DNA of 64,000 bases from Falcatimonas sp. MSJ-15 (GTDB lineage: Bacteria; Bacillota; Clostridia; Lachnospirales; Lachnospiraceae): assembly GCF_018918265.1 (NCBI RefSeq), contig NZ_JAHLQC010000001.1, positions 223,879 through 287,878 on the forward strand. The letters are read 5' to 3'. This document shows, piece by piece, positions 36,631-47,318 of this stretch (the stretch's first letter is position 1; the number at the start of each line of letters is the position of its first letter). Both the position numbers and the translations under genes were made by a program. Under the pieces are notes generated by a model. That model saw only the letters and a program-made list of their open reading frames with translations, had not been told where the DNA came from and made no database searches.

Positions 36631-36659
36631 TTGACAAATATAATAGGTAGTGATATTGT
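36631..36659 (+). promoter_or_regulatory. Heat-shock operon promoter
   Basis: TTGACA (36631-36636), a 17-base spacer and TATTGT (36654-36659). The CIRCE operator lies just downstream, where HrcA would block it. Confidence 0.75.
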
Positions 36660-36672
36660 ATGTTTAACAAGA

Positions 36673-36699
36673 TTAGCACTCCTTAAAGGTGAGTGCTAA
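36673..36699 (+). promoter_or_regulatory. CIRCE operator (HrcA binding site)
   Basis: A perfect TTAGCACTC-N9-GAGTGCTAA lies between the promoter and hrcA. HrcA binding here represses the operon until heat or unfolded protein occupies GroE. Confidence 0.97.
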
Positions 36700-36726
36700 C
36701 AAAGAAAAAATACGAGAGGTGAGCTG

Positions 36727-37770
36727 ATGGTTTTAGATGATAGGAAGATGAAGATATTGCAGGCGATTATCAAGAATTACCTTGAGACTGGTGAGCCGGT
36801 AGGATCAAGAACAATATCCAAGTATACAGACCTTAACTTAAGTTCAGCGACCATTCGTAACGAGATGTCGGACCTTGAAGAATTAGGACTTATAGTTCAG
36901 CCGCATACATCGGCAGGAAGAATTCCTTCAGATGCAGGTTACAGATTATATGTAGATAATATGATGCATGAGAAGGAACAGGAACTTGAGAAGCAGCAAA
37001 AAGAAGTGCTTGAGATAAAAGAACTCCTGGTTGATAAAGTTGACAAGGTTGAGACATTACTACAGAATGTAGCAAAGACGCTGGCGAATAATACTAATTA
37101 TGCGACAATGATTACAGCACCAAGTTATCATAAGAATAAAGTAAAGTTCATTCAGCTTTCACAGGTTGATGAATATCATCTGTTAGCAGTTATAGTTGCT
37201 GAAGGCAATATAATAAAGAATAAGATGATAGATGTAGAGAGCATTATAGATAATGAGACGCTGTTAAAACTTAACATATTACTCAATACAAGTCTTTGTG
37301 GACTGTCAATGGAAGAGATTAATCTTTCGATTATATCTAAACTTACAGTTCAGGCAGGAGAACATGGACCACTTGTTAATCAGGTTCTGAATGCAGTAGC
37401 AGAAGCAATAGGTAATGAAGAAGACCTTAAGATATATACAAGCGGTGCTAATAATATATTCAAATATCCTGAACTTAGCGACAGCCAGAAAGCCAGTGAA
37501 CTTATTAATACATTTGAAGAGAAGAAGCTTCTTACCAGCTTAGTTAATTCATCAGAAGATGATGACAATGGTATTCAGGTATATATAGGAAGTGAGACGC
37601 CGGTAACATCAATGAAGGACTGTTCCGTAGTTACAGCAACATATGAACTTTCAGAAGGCGTACAAGGAACTATAGGTATTATAGGACCTAAAAGAATGGA
37701 CTACGAAAAAGTGGTTGAAACTCTCAAAGAAGTCAAAACACAGCTTGATACTGTGTATAAAAAGACTTGA
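36727..37770 (+). CDS. hrcA: Heat-inducible transcription repressor HrcA
   Basis: HrcA is the CIRCE-binding repressor of class I heat-shock genes. The 347-residue protein has an N-terminal winged helix (S-A-T-I-R-N-E-M-S-D-L-E-E-L-G), the G-R-I-P-S-D-A-G-Y-R-L-Y-V-D motif and the C-terminal GAF-like region (G-P-K-R-M-D-Y). AGAGGTGAG precedes the ATG. It is the first gene of the operon and so controls its own synthesis through the CIRCE site just upstream. Confidence 0.97.
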   Translation: MVLDDRKMKILQAIIKNYLETGEPVGSRTISKYTDLNLSSATIRNEMSDLEELGLIVQPHTSAGRIPSDAGYRLYVDNMMHEKEQELEKQQKEVLEIKELLVDKVDKVETLLQNVAKTLANNTNYATMITAPSYHKNKVKFIQLSQVDEYHLLAVIVAEGNIIKNKMIDVESIIDNETLLKLNILLNTSLCGLSMEEINLSIISKLTVQAGEHGPLVNQVLNAVAEAIGNEEDLKIYTSGANNIFKYPELSDSQKASELINTFEEKKLLTSLVNSSEDDDNGIQVYIGSETPVTSMKDCSVVTATYELSEGVQGTIGIIGPKRMDYEKVVETLKEVKTQLDTVYKKT

Positions 37771-37790
37771 TGAAAGGTGGAATTATAAAA

Positions 37791-38408
37791 GTGTCAGAAG
37801 TTAATAATAAAGAAAAAGACTTAGAAGAAAAAATCTTAGAGGAAGACAACAATACAGACGTTGATAATACAGAAGAAGATATTGTAGACGGAGAAGTTAC
37901 ACAAGCAACTGAAGATGAAGAAGAAACTGAAAAAGCTAAAAAAGGTTTCTTTGGAAAAGAAAAGAAGAAAGACAAAAAAGACATTCAGATAGATGAACTT
38001 ACAGACAAATATAAAAGAACAATGGCAGAATTCGATAACTTTAGAAAACGTACTGAAAAAGAAAAATCAGCAATGTACGAAGTTGGAGCTAGAGATGTAA
38101 TTGAAAAAATATTACCTGTTGTTGATAACTTTGAAAGAGGTCTTAAGACAGTTGCAGAAGAAGAAAAAGATAATCCATTTGTAGATGGAATGGATAAGAT
38201 TTATAAGCAGCTTATGAAGACATTAGAAGACATGGATGTAAAGCCTATCGAAGCTTTAGACAAAGAATTTGATCCGGCATTCCATAATGCAGTAATGCAT
38301 GTAGATGATGAAAATGTCGGAGAGAATGTAATCGTTGAGGAATTCCAAAAAGGTTACATGTACAGAAATACAGTGGTAAGACACAGTATGGTAAAAGTTG
38401 CAAATTAA
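37791..38408 (+). CDS. grpE: Nucleotide exchange factor GrpE
   Basis: GrpE releases ADP from DnaK. The 205-residue product has a very acidic, low-complexity N-terminal tail, a long coiled-coil helix (A-E-F-D-N-F-R-K-R-T-E-K-E) and the C-terminal beta domain (D-P-A-F-H-N-A-V...G-Y-M-Y-R-N-T-V-V-R-H). I chose the GTG at 37791 because AAAGGTGG ends 9-10 bases before it. An ATG at 37770, overlapping the hrcA stop, has no SD and would add seven residues. Confidence 0.95.
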   Translation: MSEVNNKEKDLEEKILEEDNNTDVDNTEEDIVDGEVTQATEDEEETEKAKKGFFGKEKKKDKKDIQIDELTDKYKRTMAEFDNFRKRTEKEKSAMYEVGARDVIEKILPVVDNFERGLKTVAEEEKDNPFVDGMDKIYKQLMKTLEDMDVKPIEALDKEFDPAFHNAVMHVDDENVGENVIVEEFQKGYMYRNTVVRHSMVKVAN

Positions 38409-38452
38409 ATTTGCAGATTAAATTGTTAAATAATTTCTATTTTAGATATTAG

Positions 38453-40321
<1,869 letters not shown>

Positions 40322-40353
40322 TATAGAGACGTAGTTAGTTAATGAGTAACATA

Positions 40354-40383
40354 TACGCAGGGAGTCTAATAGCCCCCTGCGTA
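40354..40383 (+). promoter_or_regulatory. Hairpin between dnaK and dnaJ
   Basis: TACGCAGGG pairs exactly with CCCTGCGTA around a 12-base loop. There is no T run, so it is probably an mRNA processing or stability hairpin that sets the dnaK-to-dnaJ ratio. Confidence 0.6.
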
Positions 40384-40408
40384 AGTCTATAAAAAAAGGT
40401 GAAAAGCA

Positions 40409-41545
40409 ATGGCAGATAAGAGAGATTATTATGAAGTGTTAGGCGTTTCAAGAGATGCGGACGATGCTACACTTAAAAAAGCCTACAGACAGTTGGCAAA
40501 AAAATATCATCCAGATACTAACCCAGGTGATAAGGAAGCTGAAGCTAAATTCAAAGAAGCTTCAGAGGCTTATGCTGTATTAAGCGATCCTAAGAAACGT
40601 CAGCAGTATGATCAATACGGTCACGCAGCATTCGATGGAGGAGCTGGTGGAGCCGGAGCCGGCGGTTTCGACTTTAATATGGGCGATATGGGTGACATAT
40701 TTGGCGACATATTTGGTGATATATTTGGTGGTGGCGGAGCTAGAAGAGCATCAGCCAATCAGCCAATAAGAGGTGCTAATGTAAGAACAGCTGTAAGAAT
40801 TACATTTGAAGAAGCAGTATTTGGTGTTGAAAAAGAACTTGATATTACACTTAAGGAAGAATGTCCTACATGTAAAGGCTCAGGAGCTAAACCTGGAACA
40901 ACTCCACAGACTTGTCCAAAATGTAATGGTAAAGGTCAGGTTGTATTTACACGACAGTCATTATTTGGTTCTATGCAGTCAGTACAAGTATGTCCAGACT
41001 GTGCCGGTAAAGGAAAGATTGTAAAAGATAAATGTACAGATTGTAGTGGTTCTGGATATATAAGCAGAAGACGTAAGATTCAGATTAGTATTCCAGCGGG
41101 TATTGATGACGGACAGAGTATCAGAATTCGTGATAAAGGTGAGCCGGGTACTAATGGTGGACCAAGAGGAGATCTGCTTGTAGAAGTTCAGGTATCAAGA
41201 CATCCAATATTCCAAAGAGATGGATATACAATATATTCAACAGTACCTGTATCATTTGCAACAGCGGCTCTTGGTGGAGCAATCAGAATTAATACTGTAG
41301 ATGGTGAAGTTGAATATGAAGTAAAACCAGGAACACAGACTGATACAAGAGTCAAATTAAGAGGCAAAGGTGTCCCAAGTCTTAGAAATAAGGCTGTAAG
41401 AGGTGACCATATTGTAACACTTGTTGTACAGGTGCCTGAACATATGAACGAAGAACAAAAAGAAGCATTAAGAGAGTACGACAGATTAATGACAGGTGGT
41501 ACACTCGATGAGCATAAGAAGAAAAAAGGCTTCTTTGGTAAATAG
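40409..41545 (+). CDS. dnaJ: Chaperone DnaJ (Hsp40)
   Basis: DnaJ delivers substrates to DnaK and stimulates its ATPase. The 378-residue protein has the J domain with H-P-D, a Gly/Phe-rich linker (residues about 75-110), four zinc-binding repeats [24 protein letters not shown] and C-T-D-C-S-G-S-G, and two C-terminal beta domains. AAAGGTGAAAAG precedes the ATG. It closes the operon, and a strong terminator follows. Confidence 0.97.
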   Translation: MADKRDYYEVLGVSRDADDATLKKAYRQLAKKYHPDTNPGDKEAEAKFKEASEAYAVLSDPKKRQQYDQYGHAAFDGGAGGAGAGGFDFNMGDMGDIFGDIFGDIFGGGGARRASANQPIRGANVRTAVRITFEEAVFGVEKELDITLKEECPTCKGSGAKPGTTPQTCPKCNGKGQVVFTRQSLFGSMQSVQVCPDCAGKGKIVKDKCTDCSGSGYISRRRKIQISIPAGIDDGQSIRIRDKGEPGTNGGPRGDLLVEVQVSRHPIFQRDGYTIYSTVPVSFATAALGGAIRINTVDGEVEYEVKPGTQTDTRVKLRGKGVPSLRNKAVRGDHIVTLVVQVPEHMNEEQKEALREYDRLMTGGTLDEHKKKKGFFGK

Positions 41546-41599
41546 AATAATATAGTTAATATTAAGAATGTAGGCTTATTAATATTTTTGATAAAAGAT

Positions 41600-41662
41600 A
41601 ATACCGGTTCATAATGTCATTTAAAATAGACATATATGAACTGGTATTATTTTGTTTTTTTA
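41600..41662 (+). terminator. Terminator of the heat-shock operon
   Basis: AATACCGGTTCATA (41600-41613) pairs with TATGAACTGGTATT (41635-41648) with one mismatch, followed by a T-rich run. The rest of the 323-base gap to the next gene is AT-rich. A TATAAT at 41712-41717 is a possible -10 for dacF, without a clear -35. Confidence 0.8.
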
Positions 41663-41868
41663 CAAGGAAATACTATATTAAAAACTTAATGCAATAGCAT
41701 CAGTTTATGTATATAATTAACACTAAGCAAAAGAAATCGTCAATAATCAGATTAACACTATAAAGAATTGCCGACAAATATGATAAAAGGCTTAAAATAA
41801 GCTAAATTAGTAATATTTACATCAGAAAAAAATACAATAGAATAAAGCATAAAAGGAAAAATCTTAGT

Positions 41869-43290
41869 ATGAGAAAGTTGAGAAAATTATTAACTCACAC
41901 AACTTGGATAATGATACTTATATATGCTTGTAGTATTGTGGTACCAAAAGATTGTTATATAAAAGTAATATATGCAGCAGAAGAAGTGACAACTAATGAA
42001 ATTATAACAGGTAGTGAAAGTACAACAGATAACGAAGCTGTAATAAATGATGAAGCATCAACAAGCAGAGAGGCTACAACAGCCAATGAAACTGTAACAG
42101 ATAAAAGTAGAAAAGATAACGAAGAAGTAACAGAGACGAAAGATGCAACAGATAGCAAAACAACAACAGATAATATAGAGACTGCAGGGCAACAGTCTGA
42201 CGTATCGCTAGAGATATCATCGCCATGTGCTATATTAATAGAACCAACGACAGGAACTATTATATATGAAAAGAATGCAGATGAAGTAAGACCACCAGCA
42301 AGTGTAACAAAGATAATGACATTATTACTTACATTTGATGCGATAGATGATGGAAGAATATCACTTACAGACGAAGTAGTTACATCGGAACATGCAGCAT
42401 CAATGGGAGGCTCACAAGTCTTTCTTGAAACTGGTGAGATTCAGACAGTTGAGACACTTATAAAATGTATATCAGTAGCAAGTGGTAATGATGCATGCGT
42501 TGCAATGGCAGAGTATATAGATGGCAGTGAGCAGGAATTTGTAAATAGCATGAATGAACGTGCAAGTGCACTTGGAATGAGCAACACACATTTTGTAAAC
42601 TGCTGTGGACTTGATGCAGATGGTCATGTCACAACAGCGAGAGATATATCACTTATGTCAAGAGAACTTATATTAAAACATCCTGAGATATTTGAATATT
42701 GTTCAATATGGATGGAGAATATAACACATGTGACAAGACGTGGAAGTAGTGAATTTGGTCTTGCTAATACTAATAAACTTTTAAAACAATATGAATATGC
42801 AACAGGTCTAAAGACAGGTTATACAAGTATAGCAAAATATTGTATATCAGCTACAGCAAGAAGAGATGGTCTTGATATGATTGCTGTAATTATGGGAGCA
42901 GATAACTATCGAATTCGTACAAAAGAAGCAATTGAATTATTGAATTATGGTTTTGCCAATACAAGTATTTATAAGGATGATGATAATAATCGTGAAAAAT
43001 TATTACCTGTTGATATTTTAAATGGCATAAAAGAACAAATTGTGGTAGGATATAAAGAGAATTTTTCATATCTTACAATAGGAAAAAACAGTGGAGAGAT
43101 TACAAAGTCAATAGACATTAATGAGAGCATAAAAGCACCGGTAAAAACAGGTGATGTATTAGGAAAGCTTACATATTACATGGGTGATAAAGAGATAGGA
43201 ACTGTAGATATAATAGCCTTAGAAGATGTGAGATGTATGAGATATTTAGATTATCTTAAGATGCTTTTTAAAAAGTGTATTGAATTCTAG
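41869..43290 (+). CDS. D-alanyl-D-alanine carboxypeptidase (DacF/PBP5-like)
   Basis: This enzyme trims the last D-Ala from peptidoglycan stem peptides. The 473-residue protein has a signal peptide (cleavage likely after V-I-Y-A-A), an unusual linker of about 70 residues made almost only of Thr, Ser, Asp, Glu, Asn and Ala, then the S11 peptidase domain: S-x-x-K as A-S-V-T-K, S-x-N as S-G-N and K-T-G as L-K-T-G-Y-T. A PBP5-like C-terminal domain and a hydrophobic end (Y-L-K-M-L-F-K-K) follow. AAAGGAA lies upstream. Related enzymes act in vegetative or spore wall remodelling; which applies is unknown. Confidence 0.9.
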   Translation: MRKLRKLLTHTTWIMILIYACSIVVPKDCYIKVIYAAEEVTTNEIITGSESTTDNEAVINDEASTSREATTANETVTDKSRKDNEEVTETKDATDSKTTTDNIETAGQQSDVSLEISSPCAILIEPTTGTIIYEKNADEVRPPASVTKIMTLLLTFDAIDDGRISLTDEVVTSEHAASMGGSQVFLETGEIQTVETLIKCISVASGNDACVAMAEYIDGSEQEFVNSMNERASALGMSNTHFVNCCGLDADGHVTTARDISLMSRELILKHPEIFEYCSIWMENITHVTRRGSSEFGLANTNKLLKQYEYATGLKTGYTSIAKYCISATARRDGLDMIAVIMGADNYRIRTKEAIELLNYGFANTSIYKDDDNNREKLLPVDILNGIKEQIVVGYKENFSYLTIGKNSGEITKSIDINESIKAPVKTGDVLGKLTYYMGDKEIGTVDIIALEDVRCMRYLDYLKMLFKKCIEF

Positions 43291-43328
43291 ATGACATTAA
43301 AGTTATGATATATAATAGCATACGATAA

Positions 43329-43358
43329 TGTTAGGGGCAAAAGCCCCGACTTTGATGC
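43329..43358 (+). repeat. 30-nt dispersed hairpin repeat, copy 1
   Basis: The sequence has the hairpin GGGGCAAAAGCCCC followed by GACTTTGATGC and matches 27 of 30 bases of the reverse strand at 60724-60753. The shared part extends past the hairpin, so this is a repeat and not just two similar terminators. Confidence 0.65.
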
Positions 43359-43379
43359 CTACGAATTGCTCCGTTAGAA

Positions 43380-43388
43380 TGCTATAAT
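43380..43388 (+). promoter_or_regulatory. Extended -10 for the phosphoesterase gene
   Basis: TGCTATAAT, with no recognisable -35, lies about 45 bases upstream of the gene. Confidence 0.4.
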
Positions 43389-43435
43389 GGATTATACTAA
43401 GAGCACATTAAGAAAGAATGAGGAATAAAGAATGT

Positions 43436-44245
43436 ATGATAGGTTGTAACAAAGTTACCACAAAAGAATATATAATTGAAAATAGTAAGATACCAAAAGC
43501 TTTTGATGAGTATACAATAGTAATGCTCTCAGATCTGCATGACAATCCGATTGTTGATAAGATTATAAAGAGCGTTGATATGATATCACCAGACATTATT
43601 GTATGTGCGGGAGATATGCCAGTATCTAATGTAAAATATATGGATAGACAATATATTGCAGAAGAATTAATGATAAAGTTGGCAAAACAATATAGAATAT
43701 TATATGCTAATGGTAATCATGAGACGAAGATAAAAGAGCGAGAATACAAATTTGGCAAATACTATGAAGAATATAGACTAAAGCTTGAAGATGCTGGAAT
43801 AGAATTCATTAATAATAAAAAGTATACAATTGAAAAAAATGGTGAACATATAGTATTTACCGGATATGAATCTACACTTGGATATTACAAGAAAGCTACC
43901 AGTCAGATACTTCCGGTAGAAGAATTAGAAAAACTTACAGGAACTAACAATCCCTATGAGTATAATATTCTTATAGCACATAATCCGGTATATTTTTCAA
44001 CATACGAAGAAGCAGGATATGATCTGGTATTTTCAGGGCATGTACATGGTGGGATTATAAGACTTCCTATTATTGGAGGAGTATGTTCGCCACAAGTAAA
44101 ACTTTTTCCAAAGTATGATAAAGGAAGATTTGATATTAACGATTCAGTAATGATACTTGGAGCAGGACTTGGAACACATACGATTCCTATAAGATTCAAT
44201 AATCCACCTGAAATTATAGTTGTAAAATTGAAAAAAACTTATTAG
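43436..44245 (+). CDS. Metallophosphoesterase (YkuE-like)
   Basis: The 269-residue protein has the calcineurin-type metal-binding motifs in order: L-S-D-L-H-D-N, C-A-G-D-M-P, Y-A-N-G-N-H-E-T, L-I-A-H-N-P and F-S-G-H-V-H-G-G. It should be a two-metal phosphoesterase; relatives act on wall-bound or lipid-linked phosphoesters, but no signal peptide is seen here. The start at 43436 follows GAGGAA by 10 bases. An ATG at 43418, without a clear SD, would add six residues. Confidence 0.85.
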   Translation: MIGCNKVTTKEYIIENSKIPKAFDEYTIVMLSDLHDNPIVDKIIKSVDMISPDIIVCAGDMPVSNVKYMDRQYIAEELMIKLAKQYRILYANGNHETKIKEREYKFGKYYEEYRLKLEDAGIEFINNKKYTIEKNGEHIVFTGYESTLGYYKKATSQILPVEELEKLTGTNNPYEYNILIAHNPVYFSTYEEAGYDLVFSGHVHGGIIRLPIIGGVCSPQVKLFPKYDKGRFDINDSVMILGAGLGTHTIPIRFNNPPEIIVVKLKKTY

Positions 44246-44267
44246 AATAATGGTGTTTGCACAAGTA

Positions 44268-44351
44268 TATCAGGTAATAAAAAATAGTTTTATAAGCTAG
44301 AGCGTAAAACCCAATACCTTTAGGTGATGGGTAGTTCACAGATACCTGATA
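44268..44351 (+). promoter_or_regulatory. Folded leader of scpA (three-way junction candidate)
   Basis: TATCAGGTA (44268-44276) pairs exactly with TACCTGATA (44343-44351), closing an 84-base domain. Inside are two hairpins: ATAAAA/TTTTAT and CCCA..ACC/GGT..TGGG. The domain ends about 15 bases before the scpA SD, so it could control translation. I do not recognise a known riboswitch. Confidence 0.45.
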
Positions 44352-44375
44352 AGTATATACAAAGGTGGGAAAAAT

Positions 44376-45128
44376 ATGGCTATACCTGTTAAAATTCAGG
44401 TTTTTGAAGGTCCGCTAGACCTTCTGTTACATTTGATTGAGAAAAATAAAATTAATATATATGATATACCTATAGTAGAGATAACAAAACAGTATCTAGA
44501 CTATGTCAATGCCATGCAAAAAAGCGATCTTAATGTTGTAAGCGAGTTTCTTGTTATGGCAGCTACGCTTATAGATATAAAGTCTAAGATGCTTCTTCCG
44601 GCGGAAGTTGACGAGAGTGGAGAAGAGATAGATCCAAGAGCAGAACTTGTTGAGAGACTTCTTGAATATAAGATGTATAAATATATGTCGTATGAATTAA
44701 AAGACAGACAGGTAGATGCTAATAGATCTTTATATAAGCAGGAGACAGTTCCAGATGAGATAAAAGCATATAAAGAACCAGTTAATCTTGATGATTTACT
44801 TCATGATATTACACTTAAAAAACTTCATGAGATATTTAAAGACGTAATGCGCAGACAGGAGAATAAGGTAGATCCTATAAGAAGCAATTTTGGTAAGATT
44901 GAAAAAGAAGAAGTCAATCTTGAAGAAAAGATGGAATATGTAAAGGAATATTCTTCTACACATCAGATATTCAGTTTTAAAAATCTTCTTGAAAAACAGG
45001 CATCAAAGATGCAGATAATAGTTACATTTTTAGCTATTCTTGAATTAATGAAGATGGGTGAGATAATAATCGAACAGGCAGCAATATGTTCAGATATACT
45101 TATATGCAGAAAAAGGCAGGTGAATTAA
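44376..45128 (+). CDS. scpA: Segregation and condensation protein A
   Basis: ScpA is the kleisin subunit that bridges the Smc heads in chromosome condensation. The 250-residue protein begins with the family block F-E-G-P-L-D-L-L-L-H-L-I-E-K-N-K-I-N-I-Y-D-I-P and ends with a winged helix. AAAGGTGGG lies before the ATG. scpB follows after one base, so the subunits are made together. Confidence 0.95.
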   Translation: MAIPVKIQVFEGPLDLLLHLIEKNKINIYDIPIVEITKQYLDYVNAMQKSDLNVVSEFLVMAATLIDIKSKMLLPAEVDESGEEIDPRAELVERLLEYKMYKYMSYELKDRQVDANRSLYKQETVPDEIKAYKEPVNLDDLLHDITLKKLHEIFKDVMRRQENKVDPIRSNFGKIEKEEVNLEEKMEYVKEYSSTHQIFSFKNLLEKQASKMQIIVTFLAILELMKMGEIIIEQAAICSDILICRKRQVN

Positions 45129-45129
45129 A

Positions 45130-45699
45130 GTGGAGATGAAAAAACTTGAAGCGGCAATTGAAGCAATACTTTTTACAATGGGTGACTCTGTAGAATTGTC
45201 TAAGATTGCAATCGCCATAGGACATGATGAAGAGACTACAAGAAAAATATTAAGAAATATGATGGATAGATATAATGTAGAAGAGTCGGGAATAAAACTT
45301 ATAGAACTTGAACAAAGTTATCAGCTTTGTACTAAGCCTGAACTATATGAATATGTTACAAAAGTTGCGGCTCAGCCACAAAAATATGTTCTTACAGATG
45401 TATTGTTAGAGACACTTTCGATTATTGCATATAGACAGCCGATAACAAAACCGGAGATAGATAAGATACGAGGTGTAAAATGCGATCATGCAGTTAATAA
45501 GTTAGTCGAATATAATCTTGTATGTGAAGTAGGAAGACTTGATGCACCGGGACGTCCGCTTATGTTTGGAACAACAGAAGAATTCTTAAGAGCATTTGGA
45601 GTTGCATCAATAGATGAACTTCCGGAGATAGATGAAGAACAGCTTGAAGATTTTAAGATGCAGGCAGAAGAAGAAGTTCAGATGACGCTTGATGTATAA
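45130..45699 (+). CDS. scpB: Segregation and condensation protein B
   Basis: ScpB dimers bind ScpA and stabilise the Smc-ScpAB complex. The 189-residue protein has two winged-helix domains with I-E-A-I-L-F-T-M-G-D, L-E-T-L-S-I-I-A-Y-R-Q-P-I-T-K-P-E-I and G-R-P-L-M-F-G-T-T-E-E-F-L. The GTG at 45130 follows AGGTG at the scpA end by 7-8 bases; an in-frame ATG at 45136 is too close to a GGAG. Confidence 0.95.
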   Translation: MEMKKLEAAIEAILFTMGDSVELSKIAIAIGHDEETTRKILRNMMDRYNVEESGIKLIELEQSYQLCTKPELYEYVTKVAAQPQKYVLTDVLLETLSIIAYRQPITKPEIDKIRGVKCDHAVNKLVEYNLVCEVGRLDAPGRPLMFGTTEEFLRAFGVASIDELPEIDEEQLEDFKMQAEEEVQMTLDV

Positions 45700-45867
45700 T
45701 TAAATTGTGTTGACTTTAAGCTGGCATAAGATTAATATATAAATTGGTGATTATATGTACTTGTTAATGTTAATGATACAGAATATTACCATTTTAGCTG
45801 TTTGCATAATTATAGAATACAATAATTGTGCATTCGCTTAAATAGCTTTATTAGGAGGAATAACAAA

Positions 45868-47247
45868 ATGGAAAGAAAAAATGCCTGGGAAAAATATGAT
45901 GACGCAAAAAGACAGGTAGTTCTTGATTTTAATGAAGACTACAAGAAATTTATCTCAGATAATAAAACAGAAAGAGAATGTGTAGCAGATACAATAAGAA
46001 GAGCTAAAGCATGTGGATACAGAGATCTTGATGAGATTATCAAAAATGGTGAATCTCTAAAAGCAGGAGATAAAGTATATGCTAATAATATGAATAAGAC
46101 AATTGCATTATTTGTAATTGGTTCAAGACCACTTGAAGATGGTATGAAGATACTTGGTGCGCATGTTGATTCACCAAGACTTGACTTAAAACAGAATCCT
46201 CTATATGAAGATACAGATATAGCATATCTTGATACACATTATTATGGCGGAATTAAAAAATATCAGTGGGTTACATTACCACTTGCATTACATGGAGTTG
46301 TAGCATTAAAAACAGGTGAAGTTATTAATGTAGTAATTGGTGAAGATCCATCAGATCCAGTTGTAGGTATATCAGACTTATTAATTCACTTATCAGCAGA
46401 TCAGCTTGATAAAAAAGGTGCAAAAGTAATCGAAGGTGAAGACCTTAATATTACAGTTGGAAGTATGCCACTTACATCAGAAGAAAAAGAAAAAGTTAAA
46501 GCAAATGTACTTGGAATCTTAAAATCTAAATATGGATTTGAAGAAGAAGATTTCTTATCAGCAGAGATAGAAGCTGTACCAGCAGGTCCTGCAAGAGACT
46601 TTGGTCTTGACAGAAGTATGATAATGGGATATGGACATGATGACAGAGTATGTGCATATACATCACTTGCAGCAATGCTTGAAGTAGAGAATCCAGATAA
46701 GACTTGTGTATGTCTCTTAGTTGATAAAGAAGAGATTGGAAGCGTTGGTGCAACTGGTATGCAGAGTAAATTCTTCGAGAATACAGTAGCAGAATTAATG
46801 GAATGTATGTCACAGTATTCAGGAATTGCTTTAAGAAGAGCACTTAAGAATTCAAAGATGTTATCATCAGATGTAAGTGCAGCTTATGATCCTAACTATG
46901 CAAGCGTTAATGAGAAGAAGAATTCAGCTTATTTTGGAAGAGGTATTGTATTTAATAAATATACAGGCTCAAGAGGAAAAGGTGGATGTAACGATTCTAA
47001 TGCAGAATACATTGGTGAATTAAGAAAAATTATGGATAATAATGATGTAGCATTCCAGACAGCAGAACTTGGTAAAGTAGACCAGGGCGGCGGCGGAACA
47101 ATCGCCTATATCCTTGCATCATACGATATGCAGGTAATCGACTGTGGTGTACCAGTACACAATATGCATGCTCCATGGGAAGTAGTAAGTAAAGTTGATG
47201 TATACGAAACTAAATGTGGATATGCAGCATTCTTAAAAGAAGCTTAA
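45868..47247 (+). CDS. M18-family zinc aminopeptidase
   Basis: The 459-residue cytoplasmic peptidase has the M18 (aspartyl aminopeptidase-type) metal ligands in H-V-D-S-P-R-L-D, D-K-E-E-I-G-S and V-H-N-M-H-A-P-W-E. It removes N-terminal residues from peptides; M18 members prefer Asp/Glu or, in some bacteria, other residues. The ATG at 45868 has AGGAGG 7-10 bases upstream. An open frame upstream to 45826 is not needed. A strong terminator follows the gene. Confidence 0.92.
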   Translation: MERKNAWEKYDDAKRQVVLDFNEDYKKFISDNKTERECVADTIRRAKACGYRDLDEIIKNGESLKAGDKVYANNMNKTIALFVIGSRPLEDGMKILGAHVDSPRLDLKQNPLYEDTDIAYLDTHYYGGIKKYQWVTLPLALHGVVALKTGEVINVVIGEDPSDPVVGISDLLIHLSADQLDKKGAKVIEGEDLNITVGSMPLTSEEKEKVKANVLGILKSKYGFEEEDFLSAEIEAVPAGPARDFGLDRSMIMGYGHDDRVCAYTSLAAMLEVENPDKTCVCLLVDKEEIGSVGATGMQSKFFENTVAELMECMSQYSGIALRRALKNSKMLSSDVSAAYDPNYASVNEKKNSAYFGRGIVFNKYTGSRGKGGCNDSNAEYIGELRKIMDNNDVAFQTAELGKVDQGGGGTIAYILASYDMQVIDCGVPVHNMHAPWEVVSKVDVYETKCGYAAFLKEA

Positions 47248-47277
47248 TTAACAATAATTGAATACTAATTCAATAAA

Positions 47278-47310
47278 AACAGGTATGGAATTTATTCCAT
47301 ACCTGTTTTT
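47278..47310 (+). terminator. Terminator after the aminopeptidase gene
   Basis: AACAGGTATGGAAT pairs with ATTCCATACCTGTT around four bases, then T5. Confidence 0.92.
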
Positions 47311-47318
47311 GGCTAAGG

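Noticed and set aside
44268..44351. Hammerhead ribozyme or known riboswitch before scpA
   Set aside because: The hammerhead core CUGAUGA and GAAA are absent and no known aptamer consensus was recognised.
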